Source: Rhizobium sp. Leaf453 | Lineage (GTDB): Bacteria > Pseudomonadota > Alphaproteobacteria > Rhizobiales > Rhizobiaceae | Reading direction: 5' to 3' | Assembly (NCBI RefSeq): GCF_001425605.1 | Contig: NZ_LMRG01000001.1 | Span: forward strand, 563,597-627,596 | Length of the DNA stretch: 64,000 nt | Part shown: positions 37,433 through 47,966 of the stretch, one piece after another | Layout of the letters: the number at the start of each line of letters is the position of its first letter | Numbering within the stretch: the stretch's first letter is position 1 | Made by a program: the position numbers and the translations under genes | The notes under the pieces: generated by a model | The model's input: only the letters and a program-made list of their open reading frames with translations | The model's database searches: none | Told to the model about the DNA's origin: nothing

Positions 37433-38532
37433 GGGTTGGCTCCTTGCTTGCTGGCGTCAGTGAAGATCGGCCGGTCGACCGGCTGAAAATAGGCGGCGAC
37501 ATCGGCATCGATCACATCGGCAAGCCGGGCCGGGCGCCATTGCGGATTGCGATCCTTGTCGATGACGGCGGCGCGGACGCCTTCGTAGAAATCATGGCTG
37601 GCGAGAACCGCGACCGTGGCCGCAAATTCGCGCTCCAGGCATGCCTCCAGGCTCGGTGACTGCCGGCCAAGCTGCAGCAGGCGCAATGTCACGTTGAGAC
37701 TGAGCGGGGACTTGGTGGAGAGGTCGGCAAGACACTGCTGCGCGAACACACCGCCGTCCTTCTGCAGGGCTTCCATGATCTGCTCGACGGTATCGAAAGC
37801 AAACAGCCGGTCGATGGCCTGCCGGTTCTGTTCCAGCTTGCCGGATTCGGGTTTCGCTGAGTGGGACTCGATCACCGCAGATACAGCATCACTGGATCCG
37901 CCTGCCGAGAGTTCGGGCAGCGCCTCAATCAACGCGGGCAGGCGATCCGATGGCACGAGGCTGTCCGCGAGGCCGGCAAGAATGGCGTCTGCTGCCGAAA
38001 GCGGTTCCCCCGTCAGCGCGATATAGGTGCCAAGCTCACTGTCCTGCCGCGTCAGGAACCAGGAGGCACCGATATCCGGAAAGAAGCCGATCCCCGTTTC
38101 CGGCATGGCGAAGCGGGTGCGCTCGGTGACGACGCGGTGACTGCCATAGACGGAAATGCCGACACCGCCGCCCATGACTATGCCATCCATGATGGCGATA
38201 TAGGGTTTCCAATAGTGGCCGATGCGGGCGTTGAGCCGATATTCCTCGCGCCAGAAGGTTGCGGGTTCATCGGACCCGGCTTTTCCTCCGTCATAGATGG
38301 CGCGGATATCGCCACCGGCGCAGAGCCCGCGCTCCCCCTCCCCCGTGACGATGACGGCCACGATGGCGGGATCGCGCTCGAAATCATCCAGCGCCGCTTC
38401 GATATCGCGCACCATGCCCAGGGTCAGGCTGTTGAGCGCCTTCGGGCGATTGAGCCGGATGCGGCCAAGCGCACCTTGTCGCTCGACCAGTGTTTCGGAG
38501 TGCAATGCCGCGGGATCAAATATGGAGGGCAT
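37429..38532 (-). CDS. 3-hydroxyisobutyryl-CoA hydrolase
   Basis: 367-residue crotonase-superfamily enzyme of HIBCH length (about 100 residues longer than a hydratase). Motifs: GLCAGGDIRAIYDGG, MDGIVMGGGVGIS and ETGIGFFPDIGASWFL. It releases free 3-hydroxyisobutyrate, the MmsB substrate. The ATG at 38532 lies inside the end of lpd (17-base overlap); the frame extends two codons to a TTG at 38538. Confidence 0.93.
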   Translation of the reverse strand: MPSIFDPAALHSETLVERQGALGRIRLNRPKALNSLTLGMVRDIEAALDDFERDPAIVAVIVTGEGERGLCAGGDIRAIYDGGKAGSDEPATFWREEYRLNARIGHYWKPYIAIMDGIVMGGGVGISVYGSHRVVTERTRFAMPETGIGFFPDIGASWFLTRQDSELGTYIALTGEPLSAADAILAGLADSLVPSDRLPALIEALPELSAGGSSDAVSAVIESHSAKPESGKLEQNRQAIDRLFAFDTVEQIMEALQKDGGVFAQQCLADLSTKSPLSLNVTLRLLQLGRQSPSLEACLEREFAATVAVLASHDFYEGVRAAVIDKDRNPQWRPARLADVIDADVAAYFQPVDRPIFTDASKQGANP

Positions 38533-39907
38533 GACCAAGTGCTTTCATAGCGGCTTCCTGAAAACCTTCGCTGCGGGTCGGATGCGGGTGGATCGTCGCG
38601 GCAATATCCTCCAGCCGCGCGCCCATTTCCAGAGCCAGCGCAAAGGCGCTCGACAGTTCGGACACGCCGGCACCGACGGCCTGAACACCCAAGACGAGGT
38701 TGCTGTCGGATCGCGCCACGATGCGCACGAAGCCCTCTTCCGAGAGCATGGTCATGGCACGCCCATTGGCGTTGAACGGAAACTGCCCGACGCGGATCTC
38801 GTACCCTTGCGCTCGCGCTTCGTCCGGCGACAGGCCGGCGGTGACGATTTCCGGATCGGTGAAGCAGACGGCCGGGATACAACGCTTGTCCCATGTCCGT
38901 TTCCGGCCCGCGACGATCTCGGCGACCATTTCGCCCTGCGCCATGGCGCGATGCGCCAGCATCGGCTCGCCGGTGATATCGCCGATAGCGTGGATACCAC
39001 GCATTGATGTCCGGCAGCGATCGTCGATGCGCAGGAACCGGCCGCTGCGGTCGAGATCCAGTTCCTCCAGCCCCCAGCCTTCCGTGCGCGGCTTGCGGCC
39101 CACGGTCACAAGGATCTTGTCGGCGGCAAGCTGCTCCTCCGCTCCCTCAGCCGTCTCGATCAGCAACGCATTGCCGGCAAGCCCCTTGGCCTTGGCAGCG
39201 GTCAGCACGCGGACACCGAGATCGGCAAGACGCTTTACCACCGGCTTGACCAGTTCGGCATCATATTGCGGCAGGATTTGCGGGGTCGTTTCGACCACCG
39301 TCACGGCAGACCCCATCTTGGCGAAGGCCGTTCCGAGTTCCAGCCCGATATAGCCGCCACCGACAACGACAAGATTTTGCGGGACGGTTTTCAGAGACAA
39401 GGCCTCGGTCGAGGAAATGACCGGGCCTCCGAACGGCAGGAATGGCAACTCCACCGGCTCGGAACCGGTGGCGATCACCACCGTCTCGGCGCGGATGACC
39501 TGCATTCCGGTTTCCGTCTCGACCTCGACGGTCTTGCCGTCGCGGAACCTCGCCCGTCCATGGACGATCTTCACCCGGGCCTTGCGCAGCAGACCCAGCA
39601 CGCCGCTGTTCAGCCGGCCGACGATCCCGTCCTTCCAGGCGATAGTTCTGCCCAGATCGAGTTTCGGCGCGTCGAGAGAAATGCCGAGAGGGCTCTTGCC
39701 ACCAGCCATATGACTGACCTTCTCGAACTCCTCGGCCGCATGGATCAGCGCCTTGGAGGGGATGCAGCCGATATTCAGGCAGGTGCCGCCCGCCTTGACG
39801 GCTTCGACGATGACGGTATCGACGCCAAGCTGGCCGGCACGGATGGCGCAGATATAGCCTCCCGGTCCGGCGCCGATGACGAGAAGTTTGCAGACGATCT
39901 CTTTCAT
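38516..39907 (-). CDS. lpd: Dihydrolipoyl dehydrogenase (E3) of the branched-chain complex
   Basis: 463 residues: FAD site LLVIGAGPGGYICAIRAGQL, redox disulfide GGTCLNIGCIPSKAL, NAD site VVGGGYIGLELGTAFAK and the C-terminal His-Pro of IHPHPTRSE. It reoxidises the lipoyl arm of BkdB. The start at 39907 (MKEIVCKLL) lies four bases after the bkdB stop; an ATG at 39922 would overlap bkdB. An E3 dedicated to the bkd operon is usual in Rhizobiaceae and Pseudomonas. Confidence 0.95.
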   Translation of the reverse strand: MKEIVCKLLVIGAGPGGYICAIRAGQLGVDTVIVEAVKAGGTCLNIGCIPSKALIHAAEEFEKVSHMAGGKSPLGISLDAPKLDLGRTIAWKDGIVGRLNSGVLGLLRKARVKIVHGRARFRDGKTVEVETETGMQVIRAETVVIATGSEPVELPFLPFGGPVISSTEALSLKTVPQNLVVVGGGYIGLELGTAFAKMGSAVTVVETTPQILPQYDAELVKPVVKRLADLGVRVLTAAKAKGLAGNALLIETAEGAEEQLAADKILVTVGRKPRTEGWGLEELDLDRSGRFLRIDDRCRTSMRGIHAIGDITGEPMLAHRAMAQGEMVAEIVAGRKRTWDKRCIPAVCFTDPEIVTAGLSPDEARAQGYEIRVGQFPFNANGRAMTMLSEEGFVRIVARSDSNLVLGVQAVGAGVSELSSAFALALEMGARLEDIAATIHPHPTRSEGFQEAAMKALGHALHI

Positions 39908-39911
39908 GGGC

Positions 39912-41189
39912 TCAGCTTTCAATGAAAATCAGCGCCGGCGTTTCGAGCAGCGCCTTGACCCGCTGAACGAAGGTCGCCGCATCCCAGCCGTCCACCACGC
40001 GGTGATCGAAACTGGAGGACAGGTTCATCATCTTGCGCGGAATGAACTGGCTGCCATCCCAGACCGGGCGGGTCATGATCTTGTTGACCCCGACGATTGC
40101 CACTTCCGGATGATTGATAATCGGCGTCGTGGCGATGCCGCCCATGGCGCCGAGCGAGGTAATGGTGATGGTCGAGCCGGACAGTTCTTCGCGCAGCGCC
40201 GATCCAGTTCGGGCAGCCTCTGCCAGCCGTACGACCTCGGCCGCGCAATCCCAGATGCCGCGTGCTTCCGCATGGCGCACCACCGGCACGGTCAGGCCCG
40301 CAGGTGTCTGGGTGGCGATGCCGATATGGACGGCCGCATGCCGGCTGATAATGCCTGCGTCATCGTCGAAAGTGGCGTTGACCACGGGCTGCTCGTCGAT
40401 GGTTTTCACCATGGCCCGCATCAGGAAGGGCAGGATGGTCAGCTTTGTCTGTTCCGGCTTGCGACCGGCATTCATCGTCGCCCTCAAATCTTCCAGATCG
40501 GTCACGTCGATTTCCTCGACATAGGTGATATGGGGAATGCGCGAGGTGGCCAGCACCATCTTTTCCGAAATGCGGCGGCGCAGGCCGGTGACCTTGATCT
40601 CCTCGACTGCGGTCCGCTTGGCAAGACCGGCGGGTGCAGCCTGCGGCTGCGTGCCACGGGCAAGAAACTGGTCGAGATCGTCATGGGTGATGCGGCCGGC
40701 AGGACCGGTGCCCGTCACCTGCCTGAGATCGATGCCGCCCTCCTGTGCACGCAACCGCACAGCGGGTGATGCCAGCGGCTTATCGGCAACAGCGTCCGTG
40801 TGAGGTTTGACCTTGGCAACGGGCGCGGTTGCGGCCGGCTTCTGAATCTCGGAAGACGGCGGGCTTTCGGCCTTTTCCGTCAGCAGCCTTACGGGTTCGG
40901 CTTCCACAGTTTCCGCCGTCGCAACAGCCTCCGCCTCGCCGCCCTCCCCCGCAACCTCGATGCGCACCAACGGCGCTTTGACGGCGACGACATCGCCGAT
41001 CTCCGCACCCAGCCATAAGACCGTGCCGCTGACCGGCGACGGGATTTCGACGGTCGCCTTGTCGGTCATGACGGCGGCGAGGATCATGTCCTCACGGATG
41101 GGATCGCCGACCTTGCAGTGCCATTCGACAAGTTCGGCTTCCGCCACACCTTCGCCGACATCCGGCATCTTGATGGTGAATTCACCCAT
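39912..41189 (-). CDS. bkdB: Branched-chain 2-oxoacid dehydrogenase E2 (lipoyl acyltransferase)
   Basis: 425 residues: lipoyl domain with the modified Lys in VMTDKATVEI (about residue 43), an Ala/Pro/Glu linker, a peripheral subunit-binding domain (VRLRAQEGGIDLRQVTGTGP), and a catalytic domain ending in SSFDHRVVDGWDAA with the active-site His. Starts MGEFTIKMPDVGEG at 41189, two bases after bkdAB; the upstream in-frame extension overlaps bkdAB. Confidence 0.95.
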   Translation of the reverse strand: MGEFTIKMPDVGEGVAEAELVEWHCKVGDPIREDMILAAVMTDKATVEIPSPVSGTVLWLGAEIGDVVAVKAPLVRIEVAGEGGEAEAVATAETVEAEPVRLLTEKAESPPSSEIQKPAATAPVAKVKPHTDAVADKPLASPAVRLRAQEGGIDLRQVTGTGPAGRITHDDLDQFLARGTQPQAAPAGLAKRTAVEEIKVTGLRRRISEKMVLATSRIPHITYVEEIDVTDLEDLRATMNAGRKPEQTKLTILPFLMRAMVKTIDEQPVVNATFDDDAGIISRHAAVHIGIATQTPAGLTVPVVRHAEARGIWDCAAEVVRLAEAARTGSALREELSGSTITITSLGAMGGIATTPIINHPEVAIVGVNKIMTRPVWDGSQFIPRKMMNLSSSFDHRVVDGWDAATFVQRVKALLETPALIFIES

Positions 41190-41191
41190 GG

Positions 41192-42205
41192 TCACGCCTC
41201 CATCACTTCGGCAAGCGCACGTCCGACCCGGGCGGGACCGGGGAAATAATCCCATTCCTGCGCATGCGGGTAAGGCGTATCCCAGCCGGTGACGCGAACC
41301 ACCGGTGCTTCCAGATGATAGAAGCAATGCTCCTGCACCAAAGCCGCGAGTTCCGCGCCATAGCCCGAAGTCAGCGTAGCTTCATGCACGACGACACAGC
41401 GCCCGGTTTTCGAGACCGACTGCACGATCGTATCGAGATCGAGCGGCAGCAGGCTGCGCAAGTCGATTACCTCCGCATCAACGCCCATTTCTTCCACTGC
41501 GGCCAGCGCAACATGCACCATCGTGCCATAGGCGACGACGGTTACCGCGGAGCCTGGCCTGCGGATTTCCGCCTTGCCGATGGGGATGCTGTAATGCCCC
41601 TCGGGCACCTCGCCGAGCTCATGTTTCGACCAGGGTGTCACCGGCCGGTCGTGATGGCCGTCGAAGGGGCCGTTATAGAGGCGCTTCGGCTCGAGGAACA
41701 TGACCGGGTCCGGGTCCTCGATCGAGGCGATCAACAGGCCCTTGGCGTCGTAGGGATTGGAGGGGACTACAACCTTCAGGCCGCAGACATGGGTGAACAG
41801 CGCCTCCGGGCTCTGGCTGTGCGTCTGGCCACCGAAAATGCCGCCGCCGGTCGGCATGCGCAGCACGATCGGGCAGGTGAAGTCACCGTTGGAGCGGTAG
41901 CGGATGCGGGCTGCTTCCTGGGTGATCTGGTCATAGGCCGGATACATGTAATCGGCGAACTGGATCTCGACACAGGGCTTCAATCCATAGGCGGCCATGC
42001 CGATCGCCGTGCCGACAATGCCGCTTTCGCTGATCGGCGCATCGAAGCAGCGGGTCTTGCCGTATTTCGCCTGGAGCCCCTGCGTGCAGCGGAAGACGCC
42101 GCCGAAATAGCCGACATCCTCGCCGAACACGACAACATCGTCGTCGCGCTCCATCGACACATCCATGGCGCTGCGTACGGCCTCGATCATCGTCATTCTG
42201 GCCAT
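41192..42205 (-). CDS. bkdAB: Branched-chain 2-oxoacid dehydrogenase E1 beta
   Basis: 337 residues, transketolase-like pyrimidine domain (VVVFGEDVGYFGGVFRCTQG, GIAAYG-type GTAIGMAAYGLKP) and C-terminal domain (RCVVVHEATLTSGYGAELAA). Starts MARMTMIEAV at 42205, one base after the bkdAA stop. Forms the alpha2beta2 E1 component that decarboxylates the 2-oxoacids of Val, Leu and Ile. Confidence 0.95.
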   Translation of the reverse strand: MARMTMIEAVRSAMDVSMERDDDVVVFGEDVGYFGGVFRCTQGLQAKYGKTRCFDAPISESGIVGTAIGMAAYGLKPCVEIQFADYMYPAYDQITQEAARIRYRSNGDFTCPIVLRMPTGGGIFGGQTHSQSPEALFTHVCGLKVVVPSNPYDAKGLLIASIEDPDPVMFLEPKRLYNGPFDGHHDRPVTPWSKHELGEVPEGHYSIPIGKAEIRRPGSAVTVVAYGTMVHVALAAVEEMGVDAEVIDLRSLLPLDLDTIVQSVSKTGRCVVVHEATLTSGYGAELAALVQEHCFYHLEAPVVRVTGWDTPYPHAQEWDYFPGPARVGRALAEVMEA

Positions 42206-42206
42206 G

Positions 42207-43505
<1,299 letters not shown>

Positions 43506-44633
43506 TTATAGACTACGCGCAATGACGATGCGCTGCACGTCGCTGGTCCCTTCGTAGATCTGGCAGATGCGGACGTCGCGGTAGATGCGCTCGACCGGAT
43601 AGTCCGACATATAACCGTAGCCACCGTGAATCTGGATCGCGTCCGAGCAGACCTTCTCTGCCATTTCCGAGGCGAACAGCTTGGCCATGGATGCTTCCGT
43701 CAGGCAGGGCTCGCCGGCTTCCTTCAGTGCGGCGGCATGCAGCACCATCTGCCGCGCCACCGTGATCTGCGTCGCCATGTCGGCAAGGCGGAAGGCGACG
43801 GCCTGGTGCTCGATAATCGGCTTGCCGAAGGCGATGCGCTCGCGGGCATAATCACGTGCCGCCTCGAAGGCCGCCCGCGCCATGCCGACCGATTGCGCGG
43901 CGATGCCGATGCGGCCGCCTTCGAGATTGGCAAGTGCGATCCTGTACCCCTCGCCTTCCGCGCCCAACCGCAGGTCCGCGGGGATGTGCATGTTGGAAAA
44001 GGCGATCTGGCAGGTGTCGGATGAATGAAGGCCGAGCTTGTGCTCGACGCGGACGACCTCGTAGCCGGGCGTATCCGTCGGCACGATGAAGGCGGTGATG
44101 CCCTTCTTGCCGGCATCGGGATCGGTGACGGCAAAGACGATGATGACATTGCCGTTCTTGCCGGAGGTAATGAACTGCTTGGCGCCGTCGAGCACATAAT
44201 GATCGCCATCACGGCGGGCGCGGGTGCGCAGATTGGATGCATCGGACCCCGCCTGCGGCTCGGTGAGGGCAAAGCCGCCGATCCATTCGCCGGATGCCAG
44301 TTTCGGCAGGAAGCGCTGCTTCTGTTCCTCGGTGCCGAATTTCAGGATCGGCACACATCCGACGGAACTATGCACACTCATGATGGTCGAACAGGGACCG
44401 TCACCGGCGGCGATCTCCTCCAGCGCGACGGCATAGGCGACCGTGCCTGTTTCCGAACCACCATAGGCTTCCGGCACGAGCATGCCGAGGAATCCAAGTT
44501 CGCCCATCTCCTTCAATTCGTCCTTCGGGAAGGCATGCTTCACGTCGCGTTCGGCGGCACCCGGCAAAAGACGCTCGCGGGCGAAATCACGGGCCATGTC
44601 GCGGATCTGGATTTGCTGTTCGGACAGGATCAT
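43506..44633 (-). CDS. Short/branched-chain acyl-CoA dehydrogenase
   Basis: 375 residues, classic [17 protein letters not shown] (FAD/substrate site), [31 protein letters not shown] and catalytic Glu in [12 protein letters not shown]. Position with bkd, thiolase and SDR genes suggests isobutyryl- or 2-methylbutyryl-CoA as substrate, making methacrylyl- or tiglyl-CoA. Electrons would pass to ETF, not encoded here. Confidence 0.93.
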   Translation of the reverse strand: MILSEQQIQIRDMARDFARERLLPGAAERDVKHAFPKDELKEMGELGFLGMLVPEAYGGSETGTVAYAVALEEIAAGDGPCSTIMSVHSSVGCVPILKFGTEEQKQRFLPKLASGEWIGGFALTEPQAGSDASNLRTRARRDGDHYVLDGAKQFITSGKNGNVIIVFAVTDPDAGKKGITAFIVPTDTPGYEVVRVEHKLGLHSSDTCQIAFSNMHIPADLRLGAEGEGYRIALANLEGGRIGIAAQSVGMARAAFEAARDYARERIAFGKPIIEHQAVAFRLADMATQITVARQMVLHAAALKEAGEPCLTEASMAKLFASEMAEKVCSDAIQIHGGYGYMSDYPVERIYRDVRICQIYEGTSDVQRIVIARSL

Positions 44634-44646
44634 CAGCCGCCTCTCC

Positions 44647-45834
44647 CTAATGCCGCTCGACGGCGATGGCCGTCGCCTCGCCGCCGCCGATGCAGAGCGA
44701 GGCCATGCCGCGCTTCAGATCATAGCGCTCCAGGGCCGCCAGCAATGTGACGATGACGCGGGCGCCGGAGGCCCCGATGGGGTGGCCGAGCGCGCAGGCA
44801 CCGCCGTGAACATTGACCTTGTCGTGCGGCAGGTCGAGATCCCGCATCGCTGCCATGGCGACAACGGCGAAGGCCTCGTTGATCTCGAACAGGTCGACAT
44901 CCCTCAAATCCCAACCCGTGCGTTCGCTGAGCTTCGTCAGGGCGCCGATCGGAGCCGTGGCGAACAGATTGGGCGCCTGCGCATGGGTCGCATGGCCGGC
45001 GATGGTTGCGAGTGGCTTCAAACCCCGGCGATCCGCTTCGGAGCGGCGCATCAGCACGAGTGCAGCCGCGCCGTCCGAAATCGATGAGGCATTCGCCGCT
45101 GTGACGGTGCCGTTTTCGCGGAATGCGGGTTTCAAGGTCGGGATCTTTTCGAGGCGGGCCTTGCCGGGCTGTTCGTCCTGACTGACAGTCTGCTCGGTGC
45201 GACCATTTCTGACGGTCACCGGCGTGATTTCGGCATCAAACAATCCGTCTTCGATCGCCTTCTTGGCCCGGGTCAGCGAGGTCACGGCAAAATCATCCTG
45301 GGCAGGGCGCGTGAACTGGTAGGCCTCGGCACAATCCTCGGCGAAGGTTCCCATCAGCCGCCCCTTGTCATAGGCATCCTCCAGTCCGTCCAGGAACATA
45401 TGGTCAATCACACGGCCATGACCGAGCCGATAACCGCCGCGGGCGCGATCGAGCAGATAGGGCGCGTTGCTCATGCTCTCCATGCCGCCGGCAACGGCGA
45501 TGGTGGCGCTGCCGGCAAGGATCAGGTCATGCGCCAGCATCGCCGCCTTCATGCCGGACCCGCACATCTTGTTGACGGTGGTGGCGCCAACGCCGAAGGG
45601 CAAGCCGGCGCCAATCGCCGCTTGCCGCGCCGGGGCCTGCCCCTGCCCCGCCGGCAGGACGCAGCCGAACACGATCTCCTCGACCACATCCGGGGCAACA
45701 CCGCTGCGCTCCAGCGCGGCGCGAATGGCGGCGGATCCGAGTTCCGGCGCGGTGGCACCTTGCAGGTCACCCTGGAAGCCGCCCATGGCGGTGCGGGCCG
45801 AACCGACGATGACGATGGGATCATGCACTGTCAT
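44647..45834 (-). CDS. Acetyl-CoA acyltransferase (thiolase)
   Basis: 395 residues: active-site Cys in [18 protein letters not shown] (about residue 88), [12 protein letters not shown], and the C-terminal [17 protein letters not shown] and [11 protein letters not shown] with the second Cys and His. In this cluster it probably cleaves 2-methylacetoacetyl-CoA to acetyl- and propionyl-CoA, the last step of isoleucine breakdown; acetoacetyl-CoA is an alternative. Confidence 0.93.
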   Translation of the reverse strand: MTVHDPIVIVGSARTAMGGFQGDLQGATAPELGSAAIRAALERSGVAPDVVEEIVFGCVLPAGQGQAPARQAAIGAGLPFGVGATTVNKMCGSGMKAAMLAHDLILAGSATIAVAGGMESMSNAPYLLDRARGGYRLGHGRVIDHMFLDGLEDAYDKGRLMGTFAEDCAEAYQFTRPAQDDFAVTSLTRAKKAIEDGLFDAEITPVTVRNGRTEQTVSQDEQPGKARLEKIPTLKPAFRENGTVTAANASSISDGAAALVLMRRSEADRRGLKPLATIAGHATHAQAPNLFATAPIGALTKLSERTGWDLRDVDLFEINEAFAVVAMAAMRDLDLPHDKVNVHGGACALGHPIGASGARVIVTLLAALERYDLKRGMASLCIGGGEATAIAVERH

Positions 45835-45855
45835 TGAAAAACTCCCATATCGGCC

Positions 45856-46623
45856 TCAGCGCGGCGCCATGCGCAACGCGCCGTCCAGCCGGATGACTTC
45901 GCCATTCAGCATGCTGTTCTCACAGATATGGCGCACCAGTGCGGCAAATTCATCGGGTCGGCCGAGACGCGGCGGAAACGGTACGCTCTTTCCAAGCGCA
46001 TCCTGCACTTCCTGCGGCATGCCCGCCATCATCGGCGTCTGGAAAATGCCCGGGGCGATGGAGACGACGCGAATACCGAAGCGCGCAAGCTCCCGAGCGA
46101 TCGGCAATGTCATGGAGACAACGCCGCCCTTGGAAGCCGCATAGGCCGCCTGCCCGACCTGCCCGTCGAAGGCCGCTACTGACGCGGTGTTGATGATCAC
46201 GCCACGCTCACCGCCGCTGTCCGGCTCTTGCTTCTCAATGGCCGCCGCCGCCAGCCGGATCATGTTGAACGTGCCGACAAGATTGATGCCGACCGCACGG
46301 GCGAAGCTTTCGAGACGATGCGGCCCGTCGCGCCCCAGAACCTTCTCGCCCGGCGCGATGCCGGCACAGTTGACCAAGCCGTTTAGCTGCCCGAACGTTG
46401 CCAAAGCCATATCGACTGCCGCCTGACCATCGGCCTCGCTGGTCACGTCGGTCCGGATGAAACGAGCACTTTGTCCAAGGCTTGTGGCAACGCTGTTCCC
46501 CGCCTCGATATTCACATCGGCGACAACGACGCAAGCGCCTGCCTCGATCAGCATACGGGCAACGGCGGCACCAAGACCAGAACCGCCACCGGTGACAACA
46601 AAAACTTTCCCGGAAATCATCAT
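45856..46623 (-). CDS. 3-hydroxyacyl-CoA dehydrogenase type 2 (SDR)
   Basis: 255 residues resembling the HSD17B10 branch of SDRs: [31 protein letters not shown] (includes a short insertion), [20 protein letters not shown] and YAASKGG. This branch oxidises 2-methyl-3-hydroxybutyryl-CoA in isoleucine degradation, fitting the adjacent thiolase. The start at 46623 follows CAGGACAATCGTGCC; ATG is doubled. First gene of the cluster, divergent from the AraC regulator. Confidence 0.9.
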   Translation of the reverse strand: MMISGKVFVVTGGGSGLGAAVARMLIEAGACVVVADVNIEAGNSVATSLGQSARFIRTDVTSEADGQAAVDMALATFGQLNGLVNCAGIAPGEKVLGRDGPHRLESFARAVGINLVGTFNMIRLAAAAIEKQEPDSGGERGVIINTASVAAFDGQVGQAAYAASKGGVVSMTLPIARELARFGIRVVSIAPGIFQTPMMAGMPQEVQDALGKSVPFPPRLGRPDEFAALVRHICENSMLNGEVIRLDGALRMAPR

Positions 46624-46818
46624 GGCACGATTGTCCTGCCACCGCGGACCTGAGCCGACGTTCGATCCATCCTGCAGCCCTCCCGTGCCACGTCCGATCG
46701 CTGGTGCAAGCCGCTTCGGCCACACCGTCTTGCAGAACTCTACGCTGACGCGCTATTGCAAGCGATGACAGAAGTGTCCTTCATTTTCGGCCACTTTTAC
46801 CACACTGGAACAGGCCCG

Positions 46819-47850
46819 ATGACCGACCCCGACCGGCGCATGATCTCCCCCTCCTTCGTGGAGGAAGCCCTCGACAGCCTGCGAAGGAAGGGCAAGCCGA
46901 CGGAACCGTTGCTGGCGGCGCTCGGTCTGCCGCCGGTCGTCGACAAACCTATTTCCGCCGAAACATATGGTGCCCTCTGGCTTGCCGTTGCTGCCAAACT
47001 GGATGATGAATTCTTCGGCATGGGCGGGCGGCCGATGCGGCGGGGCAGCTTCACCCTGCTCTGCCACTGCGTGCTCCATGCTGGGACGCTTGAACAGGCG
47101 CTGCGGCGGGCGCTGCGCTTTTTGAACATTCTGTTGGAAGATCCGCGTGGAGAACTGCATATCCGCGACGGGTTGGCTGAGATCGTGCTGACAGACGAGA
47201 GCGCTGCACGCTCCGCCTTTGCCTACCGCACTTACTGGATTCTGCTGCATGGCATCACGTGCTGGCTGGTCGGACGGCGCATCCCGATCCGTAAGGTCGA
47301 TTTCCGCTGTGCGGAACCACGACAGGGGGCCGATTATCGCCTGTTCTTCGGCGCGCCCGTCCAGTTCGGGCAGTCCGTCAGCCTGCTCGCCTTCGACCGC
47401 ACCGTGCTGAAGCTGCCGATCGTGCGCAGCGAGCAGGCTTTGAAGCAATTCCTACGCGGCGCGCCGGCCAATATTCTGGTGCGCTATCGCTACGACGCCG
47501 GTCTGGCCGCCGGTGTTCGAAAACGCTTGCGCCAGACACCGCCGTCTTCCTGGTCCGGCTTCGCTGACCTCGCCGCGCAAATGCGCATGTCGCCTTCCAC
47601 ACTCCGCCACCGGCTGCATGGCGAAGGGCAGAGCTATGCGGGGATCAAGGATGAAATCCGACGCGATCTTGCGATCGACATGCTTCTTCGCAGCGATCGC
47701 AGCGTCGGCGAAATCGCCGTGCAGCTTGGCTTCTCCGAGCCCAGCGCTTTCCACCGCGCCTTTCGCAAATGGACGTCAAAAAGCCCCGCCGCGTTTCGAC
47801 AGGACGCTGCCGTGAGCGGACTGAAAAGCAGAAGCGTTATTCAAATCTAA
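46819..47850 (+). CDS. AraC-family transcription regulator
   Basis: 343 residues (from 46819): N-terminal 'arabinose-binding-like' domain (EEALDSLRRKGKPTEPLLAA, SFTLLCHCVLHAGTLEQALR) and C-terminal two-helix-turn-helix domain (AAQMRMSPSTLRHRLHGEG and SVGEIAVQLGFSEPSAFHRA). ATGs at 46756 and 46765 are also in frame; 46819 has a modest ribosome site (GGAACAGG). Divergent from the degradation cluster, so a likely activator of it; direct evidence is only position. Confidence 0.88.
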   Translation: MTDPDRRMISPSFVEEALDSLRRKGKPTEPLLAALGLPPVVDKPISAETYGALWLAVAAKLDDEFFGMGGRPMRRGSFTLLCHCVLHAGTLEQALRRALRFLNILLEDPRGELHIRDGLAEIVLTDESAARSAFAYRTYWILLHGITCWLVGRRIPIRKVDFRCAEPRQGADYRLFFGAPVQFGQSVSLLAFDRTVLKLPIVRSEQALKQFLRGAPANILVRYRYDAGLAAGVRKRLRQTPPSSWSGFADLAAQMRMSPSTLRHRLHGEGQSYAGIKDEIRRDLAIDMLLRSDRSVGEIAVQLGFSEPSAFHRAFRKWTSKSPAAFRQDAAVSGLKSRSVIQI

Positions 47851-47966
47851 AACAATAACGCGTATCGGAATTAACGAAAGCTCATCGTTCGGGCAAAAGC
47901 CCAAAGGCGAGGTCGGCACAAGTTCGTTTCAATAGACCATATGCAAGATGTCGGGGAAGTATTGCA